DNA from: CAIVSN01 sp043778375
GTDB taxonomy: Bacteria > Patescibacteriota > Gracilibacteria > BD1-5 > UBA2023
DNA length: 6,851 bases
Reading direction: 5' to 3'
NCBI GenBank assembly: GCA_043778375.1
Contig: JAYWGH010000025.1
Coordinates: 1 to 6,851, forward strand
Part shown: in pieces, positions 1-6,851 of the stretch
Numbering within the stretch: position 1 is the stretch's first letter
Layout: each line of letters begins with the position of its first letter
Notes under the pieces: generated by a model
What the model was told of the DNA's origin: nothing
Database searches by the model: none
What the model saw: the letters and a program-made list of their open reading frames with translations, nothing else
Made by a program: the position numbers and the translations under genes

Positions 1-1499
1 GAGACGCACTATTTGTTTCAAATATTGATCTCCTCTCATTTTTGACGAGTGAAGATCTCGAAGAACTTCAAGGTGAGCCAGATCCAGAGGTTATTGAGGA
101 TCTCATATCAAGAGAGGCGGATGAAGAGGTAGATTGCCTCGTATTTTCACACGCAGACGATCACTTTGGTGTTGCTGCTGAATCGATAGCGCGCCTAGGT
201 CAATCAGGACCTGGACTTCTCCGAGAGGTGCTACAATTTAGCAAAAGTACTCTGGATATTACCACCAAATGGATACAAGGACTCAAAATACCTACCCGAT
301 CACAGGCTCTCATAGCACATCCTCGAGTACAATCTATCATTAGTCGCAAGGAAGTGAGAGTTGGTGCATATGGTCTCGGTATGGTCGTTGCAATTGGACT
401 TCTAACGCTTATTGTCAAATCTCTCTTTACCTCGAGCCTCTCCGGTACTGTACCAGTCGAGTATAAAAATAAACTCATAGAAGCTGAGCAAATACTTGCT
501 CGCACCGGTCGGGATCTCGCAAACAAAGAAGCCTTCAAGGCAAACATCAAACAAGCAGAGGATCTCGTATTTGAAGTGCGCGACAAGAAGATTTTTATAC
601 AAGATGTAAACTCCCTCCTCAGTCAGATATCTGTTCTCAAGCGCGAGCTCAATGGGGTCGAGAGTTTTGCTCTGGGATCTGATACAAGTCTCTTCGGGCT
701 TCCCAAGGATCTCAAACCTAAGGCAGTATTTGAATTCTCAAAACGATACTTTGTAGTGAGCGAAAATGGAGTCTACGGTCCACTCCTCAAGGGGAGCGAA
801 GCAAAGCTTATTAAATTTCCTGAGTCTGAGGTATACAAGGGGGCTGATATGACTCCAGAGGGTATCATCTATATCCTTACCGGGACGGACCGAGTGCTTA
901 AGTTCGCAAAGGGGGATTTTACCTACATAAATGTTGAGGGGCAGGCAAGCTGGCAAAAGAGTGCAATGGTGCATGTATTTAACGGTAATCTCTATCTCCT
1001 TGCAGACAAATGAAATGAAATTGCGAGACATCGTCCGAGTGTGGGAGGATTTTCGAGCAAAGTCGCAATCACAAATCCTGATGGACTGACACTCAACCCT
1101 ATCCTCGACTTTACGATTGGGAGTGGGCTATTTGCTATCAAGTCTGATCTCACTATCGATAAACTCTTCACGACTCCCTCCCTCTCTCGACAGGGTCTCA
1201 CTCTCAATAAACTCCCCGACAACTATCGTACCAATGGAAATACTCCCGTACGTATCTTCACTTCTATTACCTCGAATTTTCTCTACCTTCTCCTCGACGG
1301 GAATATCTGGGTATTTGAGCCCGATAGTCGCAACTTCAAGGATATTCGGGCACTCAAATATATCGGACAAATCGAGGTTTCAGGTGCTAAAGTGAGTAGT
1401 ATAATCATCCAAAAAAATGGAGAGATACTCGCCCTAACAGACGGGGCACTTGTACTGATAAAATTTGAGATTGCTGATGGTAAAATCCGTCTCCGGTAA
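1..1499 (+). CDS. Membrane protein with coiled-coil-like stalk and beta-propeller-like C-terminus (5' partial, TGA read as Gly)
   Basis: The frame is open from the left edge (first full codon at 3), so the start lies outside the window. The TTG at 42 is only an internal codon. It ends with TAA at 1497-1499, giving about 498 visible residues. One in-frame TGA (1011-1013) falls in NLYLLADK-Gly-NEIARH, a strand-turn-strand pattern where Gly fits well. The first 50 or so residues (DALFVSNIDLLSFLTSEDL, then a stretch ending in CLVFSHADD) faintly resemble the end of a PP2C-type phosphatase domain. This is a weak guess, because the catalytic part is not in view. A hydrophobic helix lies at about 360-428. 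It is followed by a charged, probably coiled-coil helix (about 450-662) and then repeated beta-strand segments such as KRYFVVSENGVYG, GIIYILTG, GNLYLLADK and NFLYLLLDGNIWVFEP, typical of a propeller-like sensor domain. The C-terminus is probably outside the membrane. It overlaps recO by one base. Its function is unknown. Confidence 0.8.
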
Positions 1500-1501
1500 T
1501 G
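1497..1501 (+). other. TAATG stop/start overlap between the membrane protein gene and recO
   Basis: The TAA stop of the upstream gene (1497-1499) shares its last A with the ATG of recO (1499-1501). There is no purine-rich Shine-Dalgarno sequence just upstream (the bases before are CCGTCTCCGG). This suggests that ribosomes ending the first gene restart on recO, and it supports this ATG as the true start. Confidence 0.7.
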
Positions 1502-2089
1502 CTCTATAGCACTCGCGCTCTTGTTCTTTCAAAGCGAGAAATCAAGGATCGAGAATTCACTTATACTTTCCTCACTCAAAACTATGGGCGGGTTGGTGGA
1601 TTTGCACGTGAAACTAAAAGTAAAATAGGAGCTGATATCGGAGCTCTCGTTGAAGTACTCTTTGATACAAAAGGTTCAGTCAATAAGATACGCTCTCTCG
1701 AGCCAATCATGAGTGTCCACACCGATCTCCTCGGATACGGTCCAATTCATGAATTCCTCCTGTTTATCGAGTGCCTGCGAAAGCATTTCCCTGAAGGATC
1801 TGGGGATTGGTTTTTTGGAGAGATATTTTTATTTTTCACGAGGCTCTCTGAGAGCCTACAAAATGAATACGCCGAAAAGTTTGAGCACTGATTATTTCTC
1901 CTAAAGCTCCGGCTCATCGGACACTCCCAGAGTATGGACAATGAGGTGAGCGTACAATACCCCCTTATCGCCAAACTTGCGCGTCTCGCAGAGTCTCATA
2001 CACTAGAGGAGTTACTTCGAATAAAAGGTATCCCCTCTCCGCTGAGGTCCGATGTCCACACGCTCTTTCTCCGTTACTTTTTTGAATAA
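1499..2089 (+). CDS. recO: DNA repair protein RecO (short form, TGA read as Gly)
   Basis: RecO loads RecA onto single-stranded DNA with RecR and anneals complementary strands in recombinational repair. The product is 196 residues. The N-terminal 80 or so residues show the RecO OB-fold pattern: STRALVLSKREIKDREFTYTF, then TQNYGRVGGFARETKSK and a beta strand ALVEVLFD. The rest is helical, with FLLKLRLIGH matching the usual FELKLL..LG helix and a final LFLRYFFE helix like the end of other RecO proteins. A TGA at 1889-1891 (residue 131) sits just before FLLKL. Read as stop it would remove the last third; read as Gly the frame runs to TAA at 2087-2089. E. coli RecO is about 240 residues, and this one lacks the CxxC zinc-binding cysteines found in many relatives. 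It overlaps its neighbours by one base on each side. Confidence 0.82.
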
Positions 2090-2091
2090 TG
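2087..2091 (+). other. TAATG stop/start overlap between recO and the prepilin peptidase gene
   Basis: The recO stop TAA (2087-2089) shares its last A with the next ATG (2089-2091), the same arrangement as at 1497-1501. The preceding bases are T-rich (TTACTTTTTTGAA) and contain no Shine-Dalgarno motif. Translational coupling is the simplest reading. Confidence 0.7.
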
Positions 2092-2919
2092 CTCACTCTC
2101 ATCATCGCACTTTTTGGAGCTATATTTGGGAGCTTTGCGTCCGCACTCATCCCAAGGCTCCGAGCAGGTACCAACTTTGTCTCAGCTCGTAGTGAATGCC
2201 CAAAGTGCCACCACGCGCTCGGTGTACTCGATCTTTTCCCAATACTCTCCTATGTCGGACTCCTCGGTAAATGTAGGTACTGTGGAGTAGCCATCCCTCC
2301 ATATCACTCTTTGCTCGAGTGTAGTATGGCAGGGATTTTTACACTTGTAAGTGTATGTTTTATCGACCCAGCACTCATTGCATCATGAGATCTCCAGCAT
2401 ATTGCAACGAGCATATATCTCCTTGTTGCTGCATTTGTGACGATCGTATTTGTCGCGTATGATCTCCTCTACATGGAAATCCCTGACGAAGTACTTCTCA
2501 CATTTCTCGGTGTTTCCTTTGTGTACCTCGCATCTCTCCATCTCATGGGTCTTGAGCTGTCGTACATGCGAGATTTTACTACACTCGCCTTCAATTCTCC
2601 TCTTGCACAAGGTATGCTTGGGATGCTGCCGATAGTAGGATTTTTCCTCCTACTCATACTCCTCACTCGTGGACGCGGACTCGGTGGCGGTGACCTACGC
2701 ATCGCGGTATTTATGGGATTTGTAGGAGGAGCTCAGATTGCTTGGCTCGGACTTTTTCTCAGTTATATCGTTGGCTCTGTGATCGGTGTCACACTCCTCT
2801 GCATGGGTCGTGGGGGCAAGACAGCTATCCCATTTGGCCCATTTCTTGCGATAGGACTTTGGGGGGCTATGATATTTCATGCTCCCATACTTGAGTGGTA
2901 CTATAGTTTTTTACTTTAG
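2089..2919 (+). CDS. pilD: Prepilin peptidase (type IV leader peptidase, A24 family; TGA read as Gly)
   Basis: This membrane aspartic protease cleaves type IV prepilins after the leader glycine, and many members also N-methylate the new first residue. The 276-residue product starts with GAIFGSF (residues 10-16), the family's GxxxGSF helix. Two cysteine pairs follow in the cytoplasmic loop, C37-PK-C40 and C62-RY-C65, as in bifunctional enzymes with the methylase region. The catalytic aspartates are D125 in AYDLLYMEIPDE and D202 in GLGGGDLR (GxGD motif). Several hydrophobic helices surround them. One TGA (2386-2388, residue 100) lies between the loop and the next helix; as Gly it joins the N-terminal region to the catalytic half, and neither half alone would be active. 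The stop is TAG. The likely substrate is the prepilin-like protein at 4976-6823. Both CxxC pairs and both aspartates are present, so the enzyme is probably active. Confidence 0.92.
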
Positions 2920-2930
2920 CAATAGTCGAG

Positions 2931-2970
2931 CACTTTTCTCTATCCAAAAGCTTGTATACTAAGGAAAGTG
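2931..2970 (+). promoter_or_regulatory. Possible promoter and inverted repeat in the 64-base gap before the small unknown gene
   Basis: This is the only gap longer than ten bases between genes here. A -10-like TATACT lies at 2955-2960, about 24 bases before the ATG at 2984. The -35 region is weak (CTTTTC at 2933-2938, 16-base spacing). The arms CACTTTTC (2931-2938) and GGAAAGTG (2963-2970) are complementary over eight bases with one T-G pair and enclose the -10. They could be an operator or an RNA hairpin. There is no clear terminator for the upstream gene. This rests on motif likeness only. Confidence 0.35.
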
Positions 2971-2983
2971 TAATCCAATATCA

Positions 2984-3526
2984 ATGTCAGACCAAAAAAA
3001 AATAGCAGCTGTCCGAGATCTCATAGACTCTGCACAAAAGTCTATCACTGCGGCTCGTAAGGTACTCGCTACACTCGGAGGAGACGGGGCAAGCTCACCC
3101 GAGCCAGTCGATCTCAGTGGTCTCACGAGCTACAAAAGTGGAGATGAAAAAATCATTGAGTGAGTGTTTACTGGAGAGGCTATGTTTGGGTCAGACAACA
3201 ATATCTATCCTGTCCCTCAAAACTACGCCTCCAAGTCTCACCTTGTCCAAGGCAGCAAGCTCAAAGCAATTATCGCCGCGGATGGCAAGATCACCTACAA
3301 GATCATCGAGGAAATCCCCTATGATACGCAGATAGGGCTCGTCACGATGTCTGGGGATAAATATCAAGTAGTATCAGATGGCAAGTCCTACAATGTACTC
3401 ACCGCAAGTGTAACATTCCTCAAGGCACAAATCGGTGATACTGTATCCCTGAGAGTCCCTCGAGGGAAGGAAGCTACATACGCGACACTCGATACTATCA
3501 TCCCAAAAGATCTCTCTAACTCCTAA
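2984..3526 (+). CDS. Small protein of unknown function with helical N-terminus and beta-rich C-terminus (TGA read as Gly)
   Basis: The product is 180 residues starting at the ATG at 2984, with TAA at 3524-3526. One TGA (3161-3163, residue 60) lies in KIIE-Gly-VFTGEAMFG. Residues 4-33 form a probable amphipathic helix (KKIAAVRDLIDSAQKSITAA). A short acidic/polar linker follows, then about 120 beta-rich residues. The pattern Gly-VFTGEAMFG...YPVPQNYASKSHLV, then a K-rich strand and KIIEEIPYDT, resembles from memory a soluble family common in CPR genomes (VF.G..M.G......VP.NYASKS). I know of no proven function. There is no signal peptide or membrane helix, so it is likely cytoplasmic. It lies four bases upstream of the FecR/Ig gene and is probably cotranscribed with it. 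It may start a new transcription unit, given the gap before it. Confidence 0.8.
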
Positions 3527-3530
3527 ATAT

Positions 3531-4967
3531 ATGCGAAGAGGTGGCACCAATCGAGCAAACCCACTCGGGATTGCACTCCCAATCATCATTGCAGTCATTG
3601 TACTCATTGTTATCGTCAAGGCTTTTATAGGAGGATCGAATACCTCGAGCACCAAGACTGCGAATACTGGGAGTAATACTCCTCACGCACTAGTGACCCC
3701 AAAGCCCGAAGCAAAGATCAGTATCTATATGTCGAGTGACTCGTCCAAAGAACTCACTGGCCCAACAAAGCTCTATCCTGATGATAAGATGGTACGAGTA
3801 ACGACTGGGGAAGGTGATATGACTATCGACGGCTCTAGCTCAAAGATCGGGATCGAGGCACTCTCTGAGGTACACTATACAGGCAAAGTCGACGGTAAAG
3901 AGACTATCGAGCTCTCAAATGGATACGGATGGGTCGACTCTCCAAATGGAGACCTCCGAGCGAGCCTCAAGTATTTTAGTGTTGATCTCGCGCCAGGAGC
4001 GATCGCCATCATCAACCAGAACACTCGAGCGAGTAACCTCTACCTCCTTAAGTGAGAGGCGAGCGTAAAATCTCCTGCGAGTGCTGCTACTATTAAATCA
4101 GGTCAGATGCTCTCACTCCTCCAGTCCGAGGCAACAAACCCCAGTCTCGCAGACAAGATCGCTCCACTCGATGACTTTATCAAGCAGTCTGGTATGTATA
4201 TGCGGCGAGGCGGAGCCGAGCTCCTCGGGTCTAGAGCGAGTTCGGTAGAAACTGGTACTGGAGCGAATATAACTACTGGGACTGGGACTTCAGCTGTTAC
4301 TGTTACTTCTGAACCCATTCGCATCAGCTATCCTGAGGACGAGATGACGGTAGATAAGGATATCATTGCTATTGAAGGGATTATTTCTGGATCATCCGTT
4401 GCAAAGATCAGTTTTAACGGCCAGGAAGCAAAAATACTCACAACTGATAAGTCATTTATTCTCAAGGACTTTGCACTCAAAGACGCAAGCACTGATATCC
4501 TCTACCGAGTGACCAATACAGATGGTGTGATCGTCCAAAAATGAGTCCTCACTGTGCGTCTGAGTACCAAAAAGCCTACAATCAAAAAACCTGATGTGGT
4601 GAGCTTCCCAGTCTCAAGTAAAGACTTTGTGATCCTCGCCCCAACTGACAATCCTCACAAAACTATAGAAGAAAGTGTAAAAATACGTGGATCTTTTGCT
4701 CCAAATCTCGTAAAATATATTCGAGTGAATAGTTATCAGCTCCAACAGTTTAAGGCTTTTGGTACGAGCTGGACCTACAATGCAAGTATACTCAATGGAA
4801 ATATGGAGGAAGGAGTCAACGAGTATCTCATAACGTATTATGGAGCAGACGACAAGCTCCTTACAAGTTCAAAGCTCTATATCGTCAAGGAGAAACCTGC
4901 CCCAGTCATCATCCCAGAGCCGGTAGTCGCTACAGGATCGACTGCATCAACGGGATCTACCCGATAA
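3531..4967 (+). CDS. Membrane-anchored FecR-like protein with two Ig-like domains (two TGA read as Gly)
   Basis: The product is 478 residues. A short basic N-terminus (MRRGGTNRANP) precedes one membrane helix (residues 11-29, IALPIIIAVIVLIVIV), so most of the protein should lie outside the membrane. A Ser/Thr/Asn-rich spacer follows. Residues about 55-190 look FecR-like: IGIEALSEVHYTG, YFSVDLAPGAIAIINQN, then SNLYLLK-Gly-EASV and TIKSGQML, matching the family's strand-Gly-strand ending. A T/G/S-rich linker (about 235-260) leads to one Ig-like domain (about 263-345; IRISYPEDE...IAIEGIISG...FNGQEAKI), a second (about 366-453; FVILAPTD...KIRGSF...), and a Pro- then Gly/Ser/Thr-rich tail. The TGAs are at 4053-4055 (residue 175) and 4542-4544 (residue 338), both at strand edges. 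FecR proteins usually act as anti-sigma or signalling proteins, but no sigma factor or TonB receptor is in view. A structural envelope or pilus-linked role is equally possible. Confidence 0.8.
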
Positions 4968-4975
4968 TCCTCACT

Positions 4976-6823
4976 ATGAATACTTCTCTCTTATCACATC
5001 TACGATCTCTCCAAGCAAATATTCTTGGGAAAAGAGGTATGTCAGTGATAGAAGTAGTCGTGGTGCTTGTGATTGTGACTGTTGGGATCATAGGGGCGTA
5101 TCAGATCATCAACTCTGGGACCCGTCTTACCAATACAACTGAAAAGCGCATTCAGGCTATCTCTTATGCTCGAGAAGCACTCGAGGGAGTAGAAAATATC
5201 CGTGATACGAACTGGCTAAAGTTCTCTAGTGACTTTACAGGATGTTTTGATGTACTCGGGTACAGTGTATCCTGTGTGGGCTCAACTCCAGGATCAAATA
5301 GTGATACCGTCCCTCGCATATCCACTGGATCATACTCCCTCAGCCAGCGAACAAACGGTCTCTGGGAACTCTCACGAAAAACTCCACCCGTGAGTGCTAA
5401 TATCTCAGGAGCAGGCCGTACAGAGTACCTTGCGAACTTTGCGGTGTATCTAGATGCAAATGGACTTCCGACTCAGTCATGATCTATACTCCCTACTGCT
5501 CTCTGCTCGAATGCTGTTACTACGAGCTGTAAGACAGCATATGCTCGAGAGATCAAGATTACTCGACCAGACGCATCTACTATCACAGCTGAGGCAATAG
5601 TAAGTTGGGTAGACCCAAGTAGACCTGATCCTTTTATAGTGAGTGTGCCGTATACGATGAAAAACTGGAAAGCGGCGTATTATAGTGCGACACCACTGCC
5701 TCTTCCTCCGCTCCTTGTATCATCCCTCACAGTGAGTGGAGTACCGAGTGTAAATCATACGCGCTGAACTACTTTTACCGTTAGTATCAACCCAATTAAT
5801 ATTACAGGGAATGTTACTGCTGTATGTTCAGGAGCAAATACACTCACTCCTACCTCTCCTACTATCGGACCTTTTAATAATCTTGGGAGTACAACGTGTA
5901 CTTGGACTTGAGTAGGGGTAGACGGAGTTAACCGCAGCGCAAGTTACACATTTCAAGTAGAGCCTTCAACTCCTTATATAGCTCGGCCTTTACCAAGAAG
6001 TATATCTGTAGATCCTTCTTGAAATATTTTTGCTAACCCTTTCCCTATAGATGGTATACTCAAAATCACTCCTACTGGGACTGTATCTTTATTTACCTAT
6101 CCCCCAGGTGTAAGACTACGAGGCTTTACATCGGATAACTTGGGAAATACCTACATTGTAAATAATAGTGACCAAACTGTAGTAAAAATTGATACTATGG
6201 GAATATCAAGTATTCATGGAACTACTTGATGGAACCCCGAAGATATCATGATTGATAGCGTAGGAAACATCTATGTAAAAGATTTAGGAGGGTTTGGCGT
6301 GACCAGAATTACACCTGCTGGAGTTTCGAGTGTCTATACAGTCTTGTGAGCGCAGCCAAATGATATAGCGATTGATAGTATTGGAAACATTTACACAAAA
6401 ACTTTTGGGTCAGCTCTTACTACCAAAGTAACACCTGCTGGGATTTCTAGCATATTGAATACACCTTCTTTTAATCTTAGATGATTTACCGTTGACAGCA
6501 TATGAAACGTATATGGTATCTATGATGAAAATGGATCTATATATAAATTAACAACAAGTGGTGTATCAAGTATACTAAATATTAGTAATTCAGGTGTAAC
6601 ATGTATGGTTGCTGATAGCCAGTGAAATATATTTGTTGGGAGTGGCCTTAGTGATATTATAAAAAAAGTAGCCCCAGATGGAACCTCAACTGTATTTAGC
6701 ACATTATGATACGGTGGAGTTCGGTCAATGACAAGGGATGCTCTGAATAATTTATATATTGCTACCTATACAGACAAGATCTGGAAAATATCACCTTCCG
6801 GTGCGCCCAGTTTATTAAACTAG
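4976..6823 (+). CDS. Prepilin-like protein fused to Ig-like and seven-repeat propeller domains (ten TGA read as Gly)
   Basis: The product is 615 residues, starting at the ATG at 4976 and ending with TAG at 6821-6823. After a basic leader, LGKRG-MSVIEVVVVLVIVTVGII (residues 18-39) is a class III prepilin motif: cleavage after Gly21, Glu at mature position 5, then the hydrophobic helix. YAREALEGVENIRDTNW is typical of PilV-like minor pilins. A globular part with Cys pairs runs to about residue 240. An Ig-like stretch (about 245-330, with two further Cys) follows, then seven 40-residue repeats (about 342-615) with consensus D-S-x-G-N-x-Y ... K-x-T-P-x-G-x-S-S, resembling NHL/Vgb-type propeller blades. 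TGA codons lie at residues 169, 264, 312, 349, 418, 458, 503, 510, 550 and 578; those at 349, 510 and 550 take the conserved Gly of the repeat. It is probably processed by the peptidase at 2089-2919. The exact function is unknown; a pilus-displayed binding head is my inference. Confidence 0.85.
5999..6820 (+). repeat. Seven tandem 40-residue (about 120-base) propeller-blade repeats
   Basis: The conserved Asp codon of each unit lies at 6011, 6134, 6254, 6374, 6494, 6614 and 6737, giving spacings of 123, 120, 120, 120, 120 and 123 bases. Each unit reads roughly D-S-x-G-N-I-Y, a variable strand, K-I-T-P-x-G-x-S-S-I, a loop, and a hydrophobic triplet before the next Asp. Units 3 and 4 are still alike in DNA (ATTGATAG...GGAAACAT and ACACCTGCTGG in both), so duplication is fairly recent. 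The glycine of the G-N pair is TGA in units 1, 5 and 6, GGA in units 2, 3 and 4, and absent (Asn) in unit 7. Seven units fit a seven-bladed propeller. Confidence 0.85.
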
Positions 6824-6851
6824 TCTTAGCAATCAATTTCTCTAAAATCAA
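6824..6851. other. Unassigned 3' edge
   Basis: These 28 AT-rich bases follow the TAG of the pilin-propeller gene. I see no start codon, hairpin or T-run terminator here, so it is unclear whether the operon continues beyond the window. Confidence 0.5.

Noticed and set aside
200..2880. Minus-strand open frames of 60-130 codons opposite the first three genes
   Set aside because: They lie wholly opposite well-supported plus-strand genes, have no recognisable domains, and are low-complexity shadows of the coding strand.
3524..3534. Separate promoter before the FecR/Ig gene
   Set aside because: Only four bases separate it from the preceding stop, and no -10/-35 pair stands out in the coding sequence upstream.
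1011..6709. Frameshifts, pseudogenes or sequencing errors explaining the broken reading frames
   Set aside because: All sixteen interruptions are the same codon, TGA, and the frame never changes across them. Decay or errors would also give TAA, TAG and indels.
1011..6709. TGA as tryptophan (Mycoplasma-type code) or selenocysteine
   Set aside because: Aligned repeats show TGA at positions filled by GGA or GGC elsewhere. TGG is used normally for Trp, even directly beside TGA at 6227-6232. Sixteen selenocysteines in six unrelated genes is not plausible.
5999..6820. CRISPR array or non-coding tandem repeat
   Set aside because: The 120-base units are one continuous reading frame with protein-level conservation and divergent DNA, and there are no identical short repeats with spacers.
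4976..6823. Virginiamycin B lyase-like enzyme activity from the propeller repeats
   Set aside because: The likeness is to the blade pattern only. I cannot place the lyase catalytic histidine and glutamate, and the domain is attached to a pilin.

Overview
The window reads as a bacterial genome in which TGA is a glycine codon (translation table 25). That points to the Absconditabacteria (SR1) / Gracilibacteria (BD1-5, GN02) group of the candidate phyla radiation. Under the standard code nearly every gene looks broken. With TGA read as glycine the fragments join, without any frame change, into six complete or nearly complete plus-strand genes. All of them end in TAA (four) or TAG (two), and none ends in TGA. 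I count 16 in-frame TGA codons. The strongest internal proof is in the last gene, where tandem protein repeats place TGA and ordinary glycine codons at the same conserved position.

Layout. (1) Positions 1-1499 hold the 3' part of a membrane protein: a possible phosphatase-like N-terminal remnant, one transmembrane helix, a coiled-coil-like segment and a C-terminal beta-rich, propeller-like domain. (2) 1499-2089 is a short recombination-repair protein, RecO. (3) 2089-2919 is a prepilin peptidase (PilD type) with its cysteine pairs and both catalytic aspartates. Genes 1-2 and 2-3 each overlap by one base (TAATG). (4) A 64-base gap follows, with a possible promoter and an inverted repeat. Then 2984-3526 encodes a small protein of unknown function. 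(5) 3531-4967 is a membrane-anchored protein with a FecR-like domain and two Ig-like domains. (6) 4976-6823 is a type IV prepilin-like protein whose C-terminus carries an Ig-like stretch and seven tandem 40-residue repeats that look like a beta-propeller. The last 28 bases hold nothing I can recognise.

How the genes fit together. The prepilin peptidase is the expected processing enzyme for the prepilin-like protein two genes further on. The FecR/Ig protein between them is probably an envelope protein. RecO lies in the same transcription unit as the peptidase. Pilus-mediated DNA uptake or host attachment would suit a reduced, host-dependent CPR bacterium, but the window contains no pilus ATPase, platform protein or ComEC, so this is inference.

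The most unusual item is the pilin-Ig-propeller fusion. Its propeller part is AT-richer, uses TTA more for leucine and has far more TGA codons than the rest of the window. It looks like a module with a separate history, perhaps a surface-recognition head on a pilus.
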